This document shows, one piece after another, positions 1-5,485 of a DNA stretch of 5,485 nt. How positions within the stretch are numbered: position 1 is the first letter of the stretch; every line of letters starts with the position of its first letter. A program made the position numbers and the translations under genes. The notes under the pieces are model-generated. The model was given only the letters and a program-made list of their open reading frames with translations. It did no database searches and was not told where the DNA came from. Where the stretch lies: positions 1-5,485 of the forward strand of contig CALBGD010000143.1 of NCBI GenBank assembly GCA_937893735.1, given 5' to 3'. The DNA comes from an uncultured Clostridia bacterium (GTDB lineage: Bacteria; Bacillota; Clostridia; Oscillospirales; Ruminococcaceae).

Positions 1-2
1 TA

Positions 3-104
3 CTGATAGGTTCGGTGAACAAGGTGCGGAGCATGGTCGCAAACGTCAGCAGAAATCAGCGGTACTCCTGCCTCCAGCCCATGCTTGAGGATATGTTCGT
101 ATGA
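3..104 (+). CDS. C-terminal end of a probable RecD2-type ATP-dependent DNA helicase (partial)
   Basis: An open frame enters from the left edge and stops at TGA 102-104, giving 33 residues. They begin LIGSVNKVRSMV, continue with N-x5-R-Y-S-x-L and end in EDMFV. This resembles the extreme C-terminus of RecD-like SF1 helicases, where a 'GS..al..av.n....Ry..L...l' pattern follows the last helicase motif. The other two forward frames hit stops at 4-9 and 86-88, so this is the only frame that runs into comF. RecD2 proteins are 5'-3' DNA helicases implicated in repair and replication restart. The stop overlaps the comF start as ATGA, which suggests translational coupling, and a recD2-comF order is, to my knowledge, common in Clostridia. 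No helicase motif lies inside the window, so the family call rests on tail similarity and context. Confidence 0.62.
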   Translation: MIGSVNKVRSMVANVSRNQRYSCLQPMLEDMFV

Positions 105-754
105 AGGCGTGGGAGTTCCGGAGAGCCGCTGCGGCGCTGTTCTTGCCGAACCGCTGTCCGTTCTGCGGGGCGGTCATCGGCATACAGGAATTCTGGTGCG
201 GGAGCTGTTATTCTTCACTTCCGTTCACGGACGACCCGGGCGAAGCTCCGCCGGAAACTGACGGCTTCACCGCCGTGTGCCAGTATTTCGGCAGGGCGAG
301 ACTGGCAGTGCTCCGCATGAAAAAGGGCTGGTACCGCTATCCGATAGACGCGTTCGCCGTGCTTATCGCAGAGAACGCACATGAGCTTATCCGCACGGCT
401 GACTTTGTGACGGCGATACCGTCCGGGGCTGAGCGAAGCCGTGAGCTCGGCTATGCTCAAAGCGAGCTTATCGCGAAAATGGTGTGCGAAATGACCGGAA
501 AGAATTTCCTGCGGGTAATGGCTGTCAGACCCGGCAAACTGGAGCAGAAGCGCCTGAACGCAGAACAGCGCCGCGAGAACGCCATGCGTTCCTACAAGGT
601 GACCGAGCCGGAGCTTGTGCGCGGAAAGACCATTCTGGTGATCGACGATGTGTGCACCACCGGAGCCACGCTCGGCGCGGCTGCACATATTCTGAAAGAA
701 GCGGGAGCCCACTCAGTGAGCGCGGCAGCATTTGCCAGGGTCCCGAAGCGCTGA
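101..754 (+). CDS. comF: ComF family protein (zinc-ribbon phosphoribosyltransferase-like, competence-associated)
   Basis: This 217-residue protein has the two-part ComF layout. An N-terminal zinc ribbon uses C19-x2-C22 and C33-x2-C36. A type I phosphoribosyltransferase fold follows, with a PRPP-binding motif at about 178-190 (ILVIDDVCTTGAT, acidic pair D182-D183). The family segment 'IPSGAERSRELGYAQSELIAK' is at about 106-126, and the 'K-x2-QKRLNAEQRRENA' stretch lies just before the PRTase loop. ComF proteins (ComFC/GntX type) are cytoplasmic. They are needed for efficient natural transformation in several bacteria, where they are thought to work with ComFA on incoming single-stranded DNA; their enzymatic activity is unsettled. 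The ATG at 101 is supported by GAGG at 87-90, ten bases upstream, and by the ATGA overlap with the preceding gene. Length is normal and no key residue is missing. No comFA is visible, so a role in competence here is inference. Confidence 0.9.
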   Translation: MKAWEFRRAAAALFLPNRCPFCGAVIGIQEFWCGSCYSSLPFTDDPGEAPPETDGFTAVCQYFGRARLAVLRMKKGWYRYPIDAFAVLIAENAHELIRTADFVTAIPSGAERSRELGYAQSELIAKMVCEMTGKNFLRVMAVRPGKLEQKRLNAEQRRENAMRSYKVTEPELVRGKTILVIDDVCTTGATLGAAAHILKEAGAHSVSAAAFARVPKR

Positions 755-758
755 CGGC

Positions 759-787
759 TTGATTTTTCGCGAAAAATGTGTTATAAT
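759..787 (+). promoter_or_regulatory. SigA-type extended -10 promoter for miaB and downstream genes
   Basis: The -35 element TTGATT is at 759-764, followed by a 17-base spacer and a perfect TATAAT at 782-787. TG at 779-780 makes it an extended -10 (TGtTATAAT). Transcription would begin near 794-795, leaving a leader of about 30 bases before the miaB start at 825. The leader carries the TAAGGA ribosome binding site at 811-816. This is the only strong promoter I see in the window. It lies in the 70-base gap after comF and probably drives miaB-ylbF-mutS. Confidence 0.8.
762..777. promoter_or_regulatory. Perfect 16-bp palindrome inside the miaB promoter, candidate operator
   Basis: ATTTTTCGCGAAAAAT is its own reverse complement over all 16 bases. 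It overlaps the last three bases of the -35 element and fills most of the spacer up to the extended -10. That position suits a repressor operator that would block RNA polymerase. It is not the Firmicute LexA box (GAAC-N4-GTTC), and I cannot assign it to a known regulator. An alternative reading is a weak terminator of comF, but a perfect palindrome leaves no natural loop and no separate T-tract follows. The palindrome is seen directly; the operator role is inferred. Confidence 0.5.
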
Positions 788-824
788 CATATATTCAAGA
801 CCAAACAGAATAAGGATAATATAA

Positions 825-2222
825 ATGACGACAAAAGTAACCGCCGCAGAAATAGCGGCACAGCAGGAATACACCCGGAAAGTCCGCGAGCTGAACTCCG
901 CGCGGGAGCAGCCGCCGGTGGCGCACGTCCACAGCTTCGGCTGTCAGCAGAACGTCAGCGACGGCGAGAAAATAAAGGGAATGCTCGCGATGATGGGCTA
1001 CGGCTTCTCAAATTCCGCGGACGACGCAGACCTGGTGCTGTTCAACACCTGCGCGGTCCGGGAGAACGCAGAGGACAGGGTGTTCGGAAATCTCGGCGCG
1101 CTGAAGCACAACAAGCGCCGCAAGCCGGATATGCTCATAGGTGTGTGTGGCTGCATGGTTCAGCAGGAGCACATCACGGAGCGCATTAAAAAGAGCTTCC
1201 CTTATGTGGATATGGTTTTCGGAACGCACGTTCTCCATACCCTGCCGCAGCTTGTCTATGAGGCTATGACCACCCACAAGCGGCAGATATCCATTCCGCA
1301 GATGGACGGAGTTATCGCGGAGGGAATACCGCTTCGCCGCGAGAGCACGCTAAAGGCGAGCATACCGATAATGTACGGCTGCAACAACTTCTGCACCTAC
1401 TGCATTGTGCCGTATGTGCGCGGCAGGGAGCGCTCCCGCGATCCGGAGGATATCCTGAACGAAGCGCGCCAGCTCGTTGAAAGCGGCTGCAAGGAGCTCC
1501 TGCTTCTCGGGCAGAACGTGAACAGCTACGGCAGGGGCACGGACGTTGATTTCCCGGAGCTGCTGCGCAGAATAAACGCGATACCCGGAGAGTTCAAGAT
1601 ATGCTATATGTCCAGCCACCCGAAGGACGCAACGCATGAGCTCATCGACACCATCGCGGAGTGCGAAAAGGTCACGCGGCACTTCCATCTGCCGGTGCAG
1701 AGCGGAAGCAGCCGCATACTGAAGCTGATGAACCGCAGCTACACCCGGGAGCACTATCTGGAGCTGATAAACTACGCCAAGGAGCGCATTCCGGACGTGG
1801 CGCTGACCTCCGACATAATCGTCGGATTCCCCGGCGAGACCTACGAGGATTTTCAGGAGACCCTCAGCCTTATCCGCGAGGTGAAGTACGACTCGCTTTT
1901 CACCTTCATTTACAGCCCGCGCAAGGGAACAAAGGCGGCGGAAATGCCCGACCCCATATCGCAGGAGGAAAAGGGAAAGTGGTTCCGGGAGCTTCTGGAG
2001 GTTCAGCAGGAGATAGGCTGCGACGCATACCAGAGCTATGTCGGCAGGACGCTCCGGGTTCTGTGCGAGGGACCTGGCAGGACGCGGGACGGCTGTCTCA
2101 CCGGAAAGAGCATACAGAATATAATCGTTGACTTCGACGGAGACAAGTCGCTTATCGGCAGCTTCGTTGATGTAAAAATAACCGGCGCGCTCAACTGGGC
2201 GCTGCTGGGAGAACTAGTGTAA
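825..2222 (+). CDS. miaB: tRNA-2-methylthio-N6-dimethylallyladenosine synthase (MiaB)
   Basis: This radical-SAM methylthiotransferase adds the 2-methylthio group to i6A37 of tRNAs reading UNN codons, using two [4Fe-4S] clusters and S-adenosylmethionine. The 465 residues hold the full family layout. The N-terminal MTTase domain (about 33-150) has cluster cysteines C40 (SFGCQQN), C76 (NTCAVRENAE) and C110 (GCMVQQ). The radical-SAM core (about 175-400) has C186-x3-C190-x2-C193 (CNNFCTYC) followed by IVPYVRGRERSR. A C-terminal TRAM RNA-binding domain covers about 402-465. NTCAVRENAE and VRGRERSR point to MiaB rather than MtaB or RimO. About 30 residues precede the first core region, a short version of the N-terminal extension seen in Firmicute MiaB (YmcB). 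The ATG at 825 is supported by TAAGGA at 811-816. The stop is followed at once by the ribosome binding site of the next gene, 12 bases away, so the two are very likely co-transcribed. Confidence 0.97.
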   Translation: MTTKVTAAEIAAQQEYTRKVRELNSAREQPPVAHVHSFGCQQNVSDGEKIKGMLAMMGYGFSNSADDADLVLFNTCAVRENAEDRVFGNLGALKHNKRRKPDMLIGVCGCMVQQEHITERIKKSFPYVDMVFGTHVLHTLPQLVYEAMTTHKRQISIPQMDGVIAEGIPLRRESTLKASIPIMYGCNNFCTYCIVPYVRGRERSRDPEDILNEARQLVESGCKELLLLGQNVNSYGRGTDVDFPELLRRINAIPGEFKICYMSSHPKDATHELIDTIAECEKVTRHFHLPVQSGSSRILKLMNRSYTREHYLELINYAKERIPDVALTSDIIVGFPGETYEDFQETLSLIREVKYDSLFTFIYSPRKGTKAAEMPDPISQEEKGKWFRELLEVQQEIGCDAYQSYVGRTLRVLCEGPGRTRDGCLTGKSIQNIIVDFDGDKSLIGSFVDVKITGALNWALLGELV

Positions 2223-2234
2223 AGGAGAAAAATC

Positions 2235-2651
2235 ATGGACGCAATACAGGCAGTAAGAGAACTCGGCAAGGCAATACAGGCGGACGAGCGCTACGTTGAG
2301 TACGCAAAGGCAAAGAAGGCAAACGACGAGGACACCGAGCTCCAGAATCTTATCGGCGAGTTCAATCTTATCCGCCAGAACGCGGCGATGGAGTACAACA
2401 AGCCCGAGGAGGAGCAGAACAAGGAGAAGCTTCAGGAGCTGAACGCGAAAATGCAGGAAGCCTACGAAAAGGTAATGACCAACGAGAACATGGCGCTCTT
2501 CACCGTTACAAAGCAGGGAATGGACGACCTGATGAATCAGGTGAACACTGTTCTCACGCTGACGCTTCAGGGCGCGGACCCCATGACCTGCCCTACCACC
2601 CAGAGCTCCGGCTGCACAGGCAGCTGTGCGACCTGCGGAGGCTGCGGCTGA
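2235..2651 (+). CDS. YlbF/YmcA (Ric) family protein with a cysteine-rich C-terminal tail
   Basis: This 138-residue protein is charged and almost wholly helical over residues 1-112. It has the YlbF/YmcA-family pattern: an N-terminal helix (MDAIQAVRELGKAIQADERY), a central 'ELQNLIGEFNLIRQNAAMEY' stretch and a third helical segment around 60-82. It ends in a flexible tail with five cysteines, C119, C127, C131, C134 and C137 (spacing C-x7-C-x3-C-x2-C-x2-C). In B. subtilis the paralogues YmcA (RicA) and YlbF (RicF) join YaaT (RicT) in a complex that carries [4Fe-4S] clusters and affects RNase Y-dependent mRNA processing, competence, sporulation and biofilm formation. The position directly after miaB matches ymcA, while the cysteine tail is more like YlbF, so I give no symbol. 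The start is supported by AAAGGAG at 2221-2227, which overlaps the miaB stop codon and sits seven bases from the ATG. Metal binding by the tail is inferred from cysteine spacing and family knowledge. Confidence 0.88.
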   Translation: MDAIQAVRELGKAIQADERYVEYAKAKKANDEDTELQNLIGEFNLIRQNAAMEYNKPEEEQNKEKLQELNAKMQEAYEKVMTNENMALFTVTKQGMDDLMNQVNTVLTLTLQGADPMTCPTTQSSGCTGSCATCGGCG

Positions 2652-2668
2652 GCAAGTAAATTTTGTCC

Positions 2669-2676
2669 GGAGGTGA
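2669..2676 (+). promoter_or_regulatory. Near-perfect Shine-Dalgarno sequence of mutS
   Basis: GGAGGTGA matches the core of the anti-Shine-Dalgarno complement without a mismatch and ends five bases before the ATG at 2682, which fixes the mutS start. It lies in the 30-base gap after the ylbF-type gene. I see no promoter in that gap, so mutS is probably translated strongly from the upstream transcript. Confidence 0.8.
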
Positions 2677-2681
2677 GTTGA

Positions 2682-5267
2682 ATGGCGCAGGAAGAAAAGC
2701 TGTCCCCGATGCTGAAGCAGTATCTCGATATCAAGCAGAAGTACAGCGATTATATTTTGTTTTTTCGGCTCGGGGACTTCTATGAGATGTTCTTCGAGGA
2801 TGCGGAAAACGTATCGCGGGAGCTGGAGCTTGCGCTGACTTCCCGCGCGGGTTCGCCCATGTGCGGCGTGCCCTATCATAGCTGCGAGATATATCTAAAA
2901 AAGCTGATAGACAAGGGATACAAGGTCGCTATATGCGAGCAGCTCACCGACCCGGCGGCCTCAAAGGGACTGGTGGAGCGCGATGTCATACGGCTGGTCA
3001 CCGCCGGCACGGTCATCGAATCCAGTATGCTCAACGAGGATTCCAACAACTATATCGCGTGCATCTGCACCGATAAGGCTCAGGGCGCGGCGGCGCTTGT
3101 TTTCGCGGATATTTCCACCGGAGAGGTGCACGTTTTCCAGAAATCTGGCAGGCAGCTCGAGCAGGATATGATATCCGAGCTGTCGAGATTCAGCCCGGTG
3201 GAGATACTTATAGGGCAGGATTTCCTTGACTTCAAGGAGGTCAACGGATTCGTCCGTGACCGCCTGAAGCGCTGCCTGTGCGAAATGCTGGACGACAGCA
3301 GCTTTGACGGCTCCGACATGAACATCATCACGGAGCAGTTTGAGAGCGGCACAGAGCTCGGTATCTCCGAAATGCCTTTGGTGAAAAAGGCGCTGTGCGC
3401 GATGTTCCGGTATTTCGGCGAGACCCAGAAAGCCACCGTAAAGCGCTTCGTTTCGCTGACCGTCCACGCTGACGGGGAGTTCATGGGGCTCAACCTCACC
3501 ACCCGCCGCAATCTGGAGCTGACGGAAACGCTGCGCACCAAGGAAAAGCGCGGTTCGCTGATGTGGGTTCTGGACAAGACCGTCACAGCGATGGGCAGGC
3601 GGAAGCTCCGCTCGTGGATAGAGCAGCCGCTCATCGACCCCACCGCGATACTGAAGCGTCTTGGCGCAGTTGAAGCGCTCACCAAGGACGCGGCTTCGCT
3701 GTACGATATCTGCGACTCCCTGAACGGAATATACGACCTCGAGCGCCTGATGACGCGTGTTATGTACAAGTCGGCTTCCCCGAGGGACATCTACTCGCTG
3801 GGGCAGACGTGTATGCGGCTCCCCGGGCTGAAACAGTGCCTTTCCAAGGTGAAAAGCCCGCTTCTTGAAAATCTGAACAACAGCATTGACGAGCTGAATG
3901 ACGTTTCCTCGCTGGTTGAGAACGCGATAGTTGACGATCCGCCCCTCACCATGAAGGACGGCGGCGTGATAAAGGACGGCTTCAACGAGGAGATAGACCG
4001 CCTGCGCAGGATAACCGGCGGCGGAAAGGATATCCTTGCGGAGATAGAGGAGCGCGAGCGCGCCGCTACCGGTATCCGCACGCTGAAAGTCGGCTATAAC
4101 CGCGTTTTCGGCTATTATATCGAGGTCTCCAAGGGACAGCTTGATCAGGTCCCGGCGCACTACATACGCAAGCAGACCCTCACCACCGGCGAGCGCTACA
4201 TCACGGAAGAGCTGAAAAAGGTGGAGTCCGATATTCTCGGCGCGAACGACAAGATACTCGCGCTGGAGAACGCAGTTTTCGCAGAGGTGCGCGACTTTAT
4301 CGGCACGCGTCTGGAGGCAATTCAGGCTGCGGCGGCTTCCGTTGCGGCGGACGTTCTGTGCAGCTATGCGCAGGTATCCATCGAAAACGGCTATGTCAAG
4401 CCGGAAATAACCCTCGATAATGTAATAGAGATACGCGACGGCAGACACCCGGTAGTTGAAAAGGTGCTCACCGACCACCCGTTCACCCCGAATGACGCGT
4501 ACCTTGACACCGGAAACAACCGCCTTATGATAATCACCGGACCGAATATGTCCGGTAAATCCACGTTCATGCGGCAGACGGCGATAATCGTGCTGATGGC
4601 GCAGATAGGGTGCTTTGTCCCGGCGGCCTACGCGAAAATAGGCGTGGTTGACAAGATATTCACCCGCGTGGGAGCCTCGGACGATCTGACCTCCGGTCAG
4701 TCCACATTCATGGTTGAGATGAACGAGGTCGCGGATATCCTGAAAAACGCGACCAGAAAGAGCCTTGTTATCCTTGACGAGATAGGAAGGGGAACCTCCA
4801 CGTTTGACGGAATTTCCATCGCAAAGGCGGTCGCGGAGTACATCCGCGGAAAGAACATCGGCTGCCGCACCCTGTTTGCAACGCACTATCACGAGCTTAT
4901 CTCCATGGAAAAGGAATACGAGGGGATACGGAATTTCAGCGTTGCGGCGGTCAAGCGCGGAGACGAGCTGAGATTCCTGCACAAGATATGCGAGGGCGGC
5001 ACGGACGACAGCTACGGCATAGAAGTAGCGAAGCTGGCGGGACTCCCGCAGAAGGTCATAAACCGCGCCAAGGAGGAGCTGAAAGAGCTGGAGGTCATGG
5101 GCAGGCAAAAGCTGACAGACACCCTCGAAAAGACCGCCGAGCACCAGTTCAGCTTCAGCGCGATAAACGAACAGAACGCCATCGCGAAGCTGCGCGCCGC
5201 AGACATAAACACCATGTCCCCGATGGACGCGCTCATGTTCATTAAGGACATAAAGGAAACACTTTAA
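2682..5267 (+). CDS. mutS: DNA mismatch repair protein MutS
   Basis: MutS finds base mismatches and small loops and, with ATP, forms a sliding clamp that recruits MutL. At 861 residues it is full length for MutS1 (B. subtilis and E. coli proteins are about 850-860). Domain I (about 7-118) has the mismatch-reading F33-Y34-E35 in GDFYEMF, and the GTVIESSML strand leads into the connector domain. The core and clamp (about 265-570) include GYNRVFGYYIEV from 471. The ATPase domain has Walker A GPNMSGKST at 620-628, the signature GASDDLTSGQSTFMVEM at 664-680, Walker B D699-E700 in LDEIGRGTSTFDG, and ATHYHEL at 733-739. The F-x-E motif and the full mismatch domain exclude MutS2. Near the C-terminus QFSFS (822-826) sits where many MutS proteins have their sliding-clamp-binding motif. 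The stop is followed directly by a hairpin, with mutL 109 bases further on. No sign of damage. Confidence 0.98.
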   Translation: MAQEEKLSPMLKQYLDIKQKYSDYILFFRLGDFYEMFFEDAENVSRELELALTSRAGSPMCGVPYHSCEIYLKKLIDKGYKVAICEQLTDPAASKGLVERDVIRLVTAGTVIESSMLNEDSNNYIACICTDKAQGAAALVFADISTGEVHVFQKSGRQLEQDMISELSRFSPVEILIGQDFLDFKEVNGFVRDRLKRCLCEMLDDSSFDGSDMNIITEQFESGTELGISEMPLVKKALCAMFRYFGETQKATVKRFVSLTVHADGEFMGLNLTTRRNLELTETLRTKEKRGSLMWVLDKTVTAMGRRKLRSWIEQPLIDPTAILKRLGAVEALTKDAASLYDICDSLNGIYDLERLMTRVMYKSASPRDIYSLGQTCMRLPGLKQCLSKVKSPLLENLNNSIDELNDVSSLVENAIVDDPPLTMKDGGVIKDGFNEEIDRLRRITGGGKDILAEIEERERAATGIRTLKVGYNRVFGYYIEVSKGQLDQVPAHYIRKQTLTTGERYITEELKKVESDILGANDKILALENAVFAEVRDFIGTRLEAIQAAAASVAADVLCSYAQVSIENGYVKPEITLDNVIEIRDGRHPVVEKVLTDHPFTPNDAYLDTGNNRLMIITGPNMSGKSTFMRQTAIIVLMAQIGCFVPAAYAKIGVVDKIFTRVGASDDLTSGQSTFMVEMNEVADILKNATRKSLVILDEIGRGTSTFDGISIAKAVAEYIRGKNIGCRTLFATHYHELISMEKEYEGIRNFSVAAVKRGDELRFLHKICEGGTDDSYGIEVAKLAGLPQKVINRAKEELKELEVMGRQKLTDTLEKTAEHQFSFSAINEQNAIAKLRAADINTMSPMDALMFIKDIKETL

Positions 5268-5302
5268 AAATCCGGTATCGCTTCGCGATGGATTTCAATT
5301 TT
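5268..5302 (+). terminator. Possible weak intrinsic terminator or attenuator after mutS
   Basis: AAATCC (5268-5273) pairs with GGATTT (5290-5295), and inside it ATCGC (5277-5281) pairs with GCGAT (5285-5289) around a TTC loop. A three-base GGT bulge lies on the left arm. The structure begins on the base after the mutS stop codon and is followed by CAATTTTC. The T-run is short and interrupted and the stem is partly AT, so read-through into mutL is likely. It could equally be a 3'-end-protecting or attenuating hairpin. The pairing is seen directly; the function is inferred. Confidence 0.4.
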
Positions 5303-5308
5303 CAGAAA

Positions 5309-5360
5309 GCGGAACTGTGATCCTGCAGTCATTCCGCATTTGCGTATTGCCCGGCTGGGC
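5309..5360 (+). other. Structured mutS-mutL spacer with further hairpins
   Basis: GCGGAA (5309-5314) pairs with TTCCGC (5332-5337), extended inward by CTG (5315-5317) with CAG (5326-5328), leaving a TCA bulge and an eight-base loop. A smaller hairpin follows, GCCC (5349-5352) with GGGC (5357-5360) around GGCT. A third pairing, CGC (5335-5337) with GCG (5342-5344), would compete with the 3' arm of the first stem. I see no convincing promoter and no open frame with a ribosome binding site in 5268-5376. The region may be a leader that tunes mutL expression, or a small repeat element. Pairing is visible; function is unknown. Confidence 0.35.
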
Positions 5361-5376
5361 TTAGAACGGAGCAACA

Positions 5377-5485
5377 ATGCCAAAGATAAACCTGCTCGAC
5401 AAGAGCGTGTACGAGCTTATCGCCGCCGGAGAGGTAATAGAACGCCCCTCCTCGGTGATAAAGGAGCTTGCGGAAAATTCCATAG
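5377..5485 (+). CDS. mutL: DNA mismatch repair protein MutL, N-terminal fragment (partial)
   Basis: Thirty-six complete codons run to the window edge, so the 3' part is missing because of the cut and not because of damage. The peptide starts [20 protein letters not shown], followed by [16 protein letters not shown]. This is the conserved opening of the MutL GHKL ATPase, including IAAGEV-ER and the first ATP-binding motif, with E30 (equivalent to E. coli catalytic E29) and N34 (equivalent to N33). MutL couples mismatch recognition by MutS to downstream strand cutting and removal. Whether this copy has the C-terminal endonuclease domain of most Firmicute MutL proteins cannot be seen. The ATG is supported by GGAG at 5368-5371, five bases upstream. 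The gene follows mutS after 109 bases, the usual neighbour order. Confidence 0.96.
   Translation, partial: MPKINLLDKSVYELIAAGEVIERPSSVIKELAENSI

Noticed and set aside
762..777. Reading the palindrome after comF as an intrinsic terminator
   Set aside because: A continuous palindrome gives a hairpin with only a short AT stem once a loop is opened, and no T-tract follows it. Its exact fit into the promoter spacer is the better explanation.
790..823. TATATT/AATATA pairing flanking the miaB ribosome binding site, possible leader switch
   Set aside because: The six pairs are all A-T with a long loop, and the left arm overlaps the predicted transcription start, so much of it would not be in the RNA.
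776..1189. A + strand open frame starting ahead of miaB in another frame
   Set aside because: It begins inside the promoter spacer, before the expected transcription start, and overlaps miaB, whose cysteine motifs and ribosome binding site are clear. Its arginine/alanine-rich translation is typical of a frame-shifted shadow.
2214..2879. A 221-codon minus-strand open frame across ylbF and the mutS start
   Set aside because: It runs across two well-supported + strand genes and the gap between them. Its leucine/valine-rich stretches are the antisense of charged and glutamine-rich helices, and no homology is apparent.
2961..5144. A 727-codon open frame on the minus strand opposite mutS
   Set aside because: It is in codon register with mutS, so its stops would be the sense codons TTA, CTA and TCA, which this gene seldom uses. 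The translation has no recognisable domain, while mutS on the other strand is complete with all motifs. It reflects codon usage and is not a gene.
5338..5366. Possible separate promoter for mutL with a -10 like TTAGAA near 5361
   Set aside because: The -10 is poor and no good -35 lies 17 bases upstream. The match is no better than chance.

Overview
The window looks like a piece of chromosome from a low-to-mid GC Gram-positive (Firmicutes), most likely a moderately GC-rich member of the Clostridia such as a Ruminococcus or Oscillospiraceae relative. This rests on three things: strong AAGGAG/GGAGGTGA ribosome binding sites, a SigA-type promoter, and the gene order miaB, ylbF/ymcA-type gene, mutS, mutL. 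That order matches the ymcB-ymcA-(cotE)-mutS-mutL block of Bacillus subtilis, without cotE. The genus assignment is inference. All genes are on the + strand and read as intact housekeeping genes. I see no mobile element, CRISPR array, tRNA or rRNA.

Region by region: (1) Positions 3-104 hold the last 33 codons of a gene that looks like the C-terminus of a RecD2-type helicase. Its stop codon overlaps the start of comF (ATGA), so the two are probably translationally coupled. (2) 101-754 is a ComF-family phosphoribosyltransferase-like protein with a four-cysteine zinc-ribbon head. (3) The 70-base gap 755-824 holds a near-ideal extended -10 promoter whose spacer is largely filled by a perfect 16-bp palindrome, probably a regulated start for the next operon. 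(4) 825-2222 is miaB, the radical-SAM tRNA methylthiotransferase. (5) 2235-2651 is a YlbF/YmcA (Ric) family helical protein ending in a five-cysteine tail. (6) 2682-5267 is a full-length mutS. (7) 5268-5376 is a 109-base gap able to form at least two bulged hairpins, the first starting directly after the mutS stop. (8) 5377 to the end is the N-terminus of mutL, cut by the window edge.

The genes fall into two themes. RecD2 and ComF handle DNA processing and uptake, and MutS and MutL form the mismatch repair core. Between them, MiaB and the cysteine-tailed YlbF-type protein form a probable Fe-S pair, concerned with tRNA modification and (by analogy with the Bacillus Ric complex) RNA processing. 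miaB, ylbF and mutS are spaced 12 and 30 bases apart with strong ribosome binding sites and are likely co-transcribed from the promoter at 759-787. mutL may be partly uncoupled by the structured gap. I find no clearly new system. The least explained pieces are the promoter palindrome, the mutS-mutL leader and the cysteine tail.
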